Part shown: in pieces, positions 63,932 to 64,000 of the stretch | How the letters are laid out: each line of letters opens with the position of its first letter | How positions within the stretch are numbered: the first letter of the stretch is position 1 | Assembly: GCA_015478775.1 (NCBI GenBank) | Contig: JADMKP010000007.1 | Span: 186,001-250,000, forward strand | Source of the DNA: Fermentimonas sp. | Lineage (GTDB): Bacteria > Bacteroidota > Bacteroidia > Bacteroidales > Dysgonomonadaceae | Direction: 5' to 3' | DNA length: 64,000 bases | Made by a program: the position numbers and the translations under genes | The notes under the pieces: model-generated | Database searches by the model: none | What the model saw: the letters and a program-made list of their open reading frames with translations, nothing else | Told to the model about the DNA's origin: nothing

Positions 63932-64000
63932 AGCACTTCTGTTATTCTCAATTATATTGATATCAAACGGAACCCTTGCACAGGATATACCTGAGCCTAT
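63909..64000 (+). CDS. Start of an exported protein, probably a YgcG-like TPM domain protein (cut by window end)
   Basis: The frame from ATG at 63909 gives MKLLLKSKALLLFSIILISN followed by GTLAQ and DIPEP, a signal peptide with cleavage after 'LAQ'. Only about 30 residues are inside the window. The mature start 'DIPEP' and the position after LemA and a short TPM protein fit YgcG-like exported TPM proteins. It overlaps the previous gene by 23 bases. The family call is by context only. Confidence 0.6.
   Translation, partial: MKLLLKSKALLLFSIILISNGTLAQDIPEP

Noticed and set aside
1-64000. tRNA, rRNA, insertion sequence or prophage genes
   Set aside because: All spacers were read; none shows a cloverleaf-like segment or CCA-type end, and no transposase, integrase or phage structural gene is in the ORF list.

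Overview
The window looks like chromosomal DNA of an AT-rich member of the Bacteroidales, most likely from the Dysgonomonadaceae/Porphyromonadaceae side; the family is inferred, not proven. Pointers are a complete SusC/SusD polysaccharide utilisation locus with an ECF sigma/FecR pair, a GT3-type glycogen synthase, a BlaI/M56-TonB pair, an energy-coupled outer membrane lifestyle, almost no Shine-Dalgarno sequences, and promoters that fit the Bacteroidetes pattern TTTG-N18-20-TAnnTTTG. No rRNA, tRNA, CRISPR array, insertion sequence or prophage was seen.

Layout. 1-3.4 kb: the 3' end of recA with its terminator, a DUF4954 left-handed beta-helix protein and serine O-acetyltransferase. 3.4-11.2 kb: mfd on the minus strand, divergent from a glycogen pair (GT3 glycogen synthase and alpha-glucan phosphorylase). 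11.3-17.7 kb: a Tat-exported Gfo/Idh/MocA oxidoreductase, an AGCS amino-acid symporter with a large insertion, an SDR-like protein without the catalytic Tyr/Lys, and metG. 17.8-24.7 kb: envelope genes (small barrel, DUF1080 protein, YfhO-like membrane protein, NlpE-META lipoprotein, metallophosphoesterase, HAD phosphatase), then a convergent AddB-like PD-(D/E)XK nuclease to 27.7 kb.

27.8-39.0 kb is a self-contained PUL: ECF sigma, FecR anti-sigma, SusC with an N-terminal STN signalling domain, SusD, a surface glycan-binding protein, a GH30 lipoprotein and a second, related glycan-binding protein, closed by a strong bidirectional terminator. The gene order resembles characterised beta-1,6-glucan loci, so a beta-glucan substrate is the best guess. 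39.0-50.4 kb: NADP-type glutamate dehydrogenase (minus), then trmB, a Mrp/ApbC P-loop protein, a NUDIX hydrolase, a large TPR protein with a TonB-receptor-like barrel, and the bifunctional penicillin-binding protein 1A.

50.4-55.7 kb: two tiny overlapping ORFs that look like a decayed RelE/ParE-type toxin-antitoxin module, a BlaI repressor with an M56 metallopeptidase fused to three TonB C-terminal domains, and the serine pathway pair serA-serC. 55.8-64 kb: recR, a small membrane protein, a GNAT acetyltransferase, the Sua5/YrdC tRNA-modification enzyme, a ClC chloride channel with CBS domains, fmt, a DUF3078 barrel-like protein (minus), and a LemA-TPM-TPM cluster that runs off the right edge.

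Most of the window is housekeeping. The parts most worth a second look are the PUL with its leader hairpin and paired binding proteins, the M56 protein with three TonB domains and its candidate BlaI operator, the toxin-antitoxin remnant, the perfect palindrome in front of the PBP1A gene, and several decayed tandem repeats just downstream of stop codons. I did not find a clearly undescribed multi-gene system. All calls are from reading the sequence; no database searches were run.
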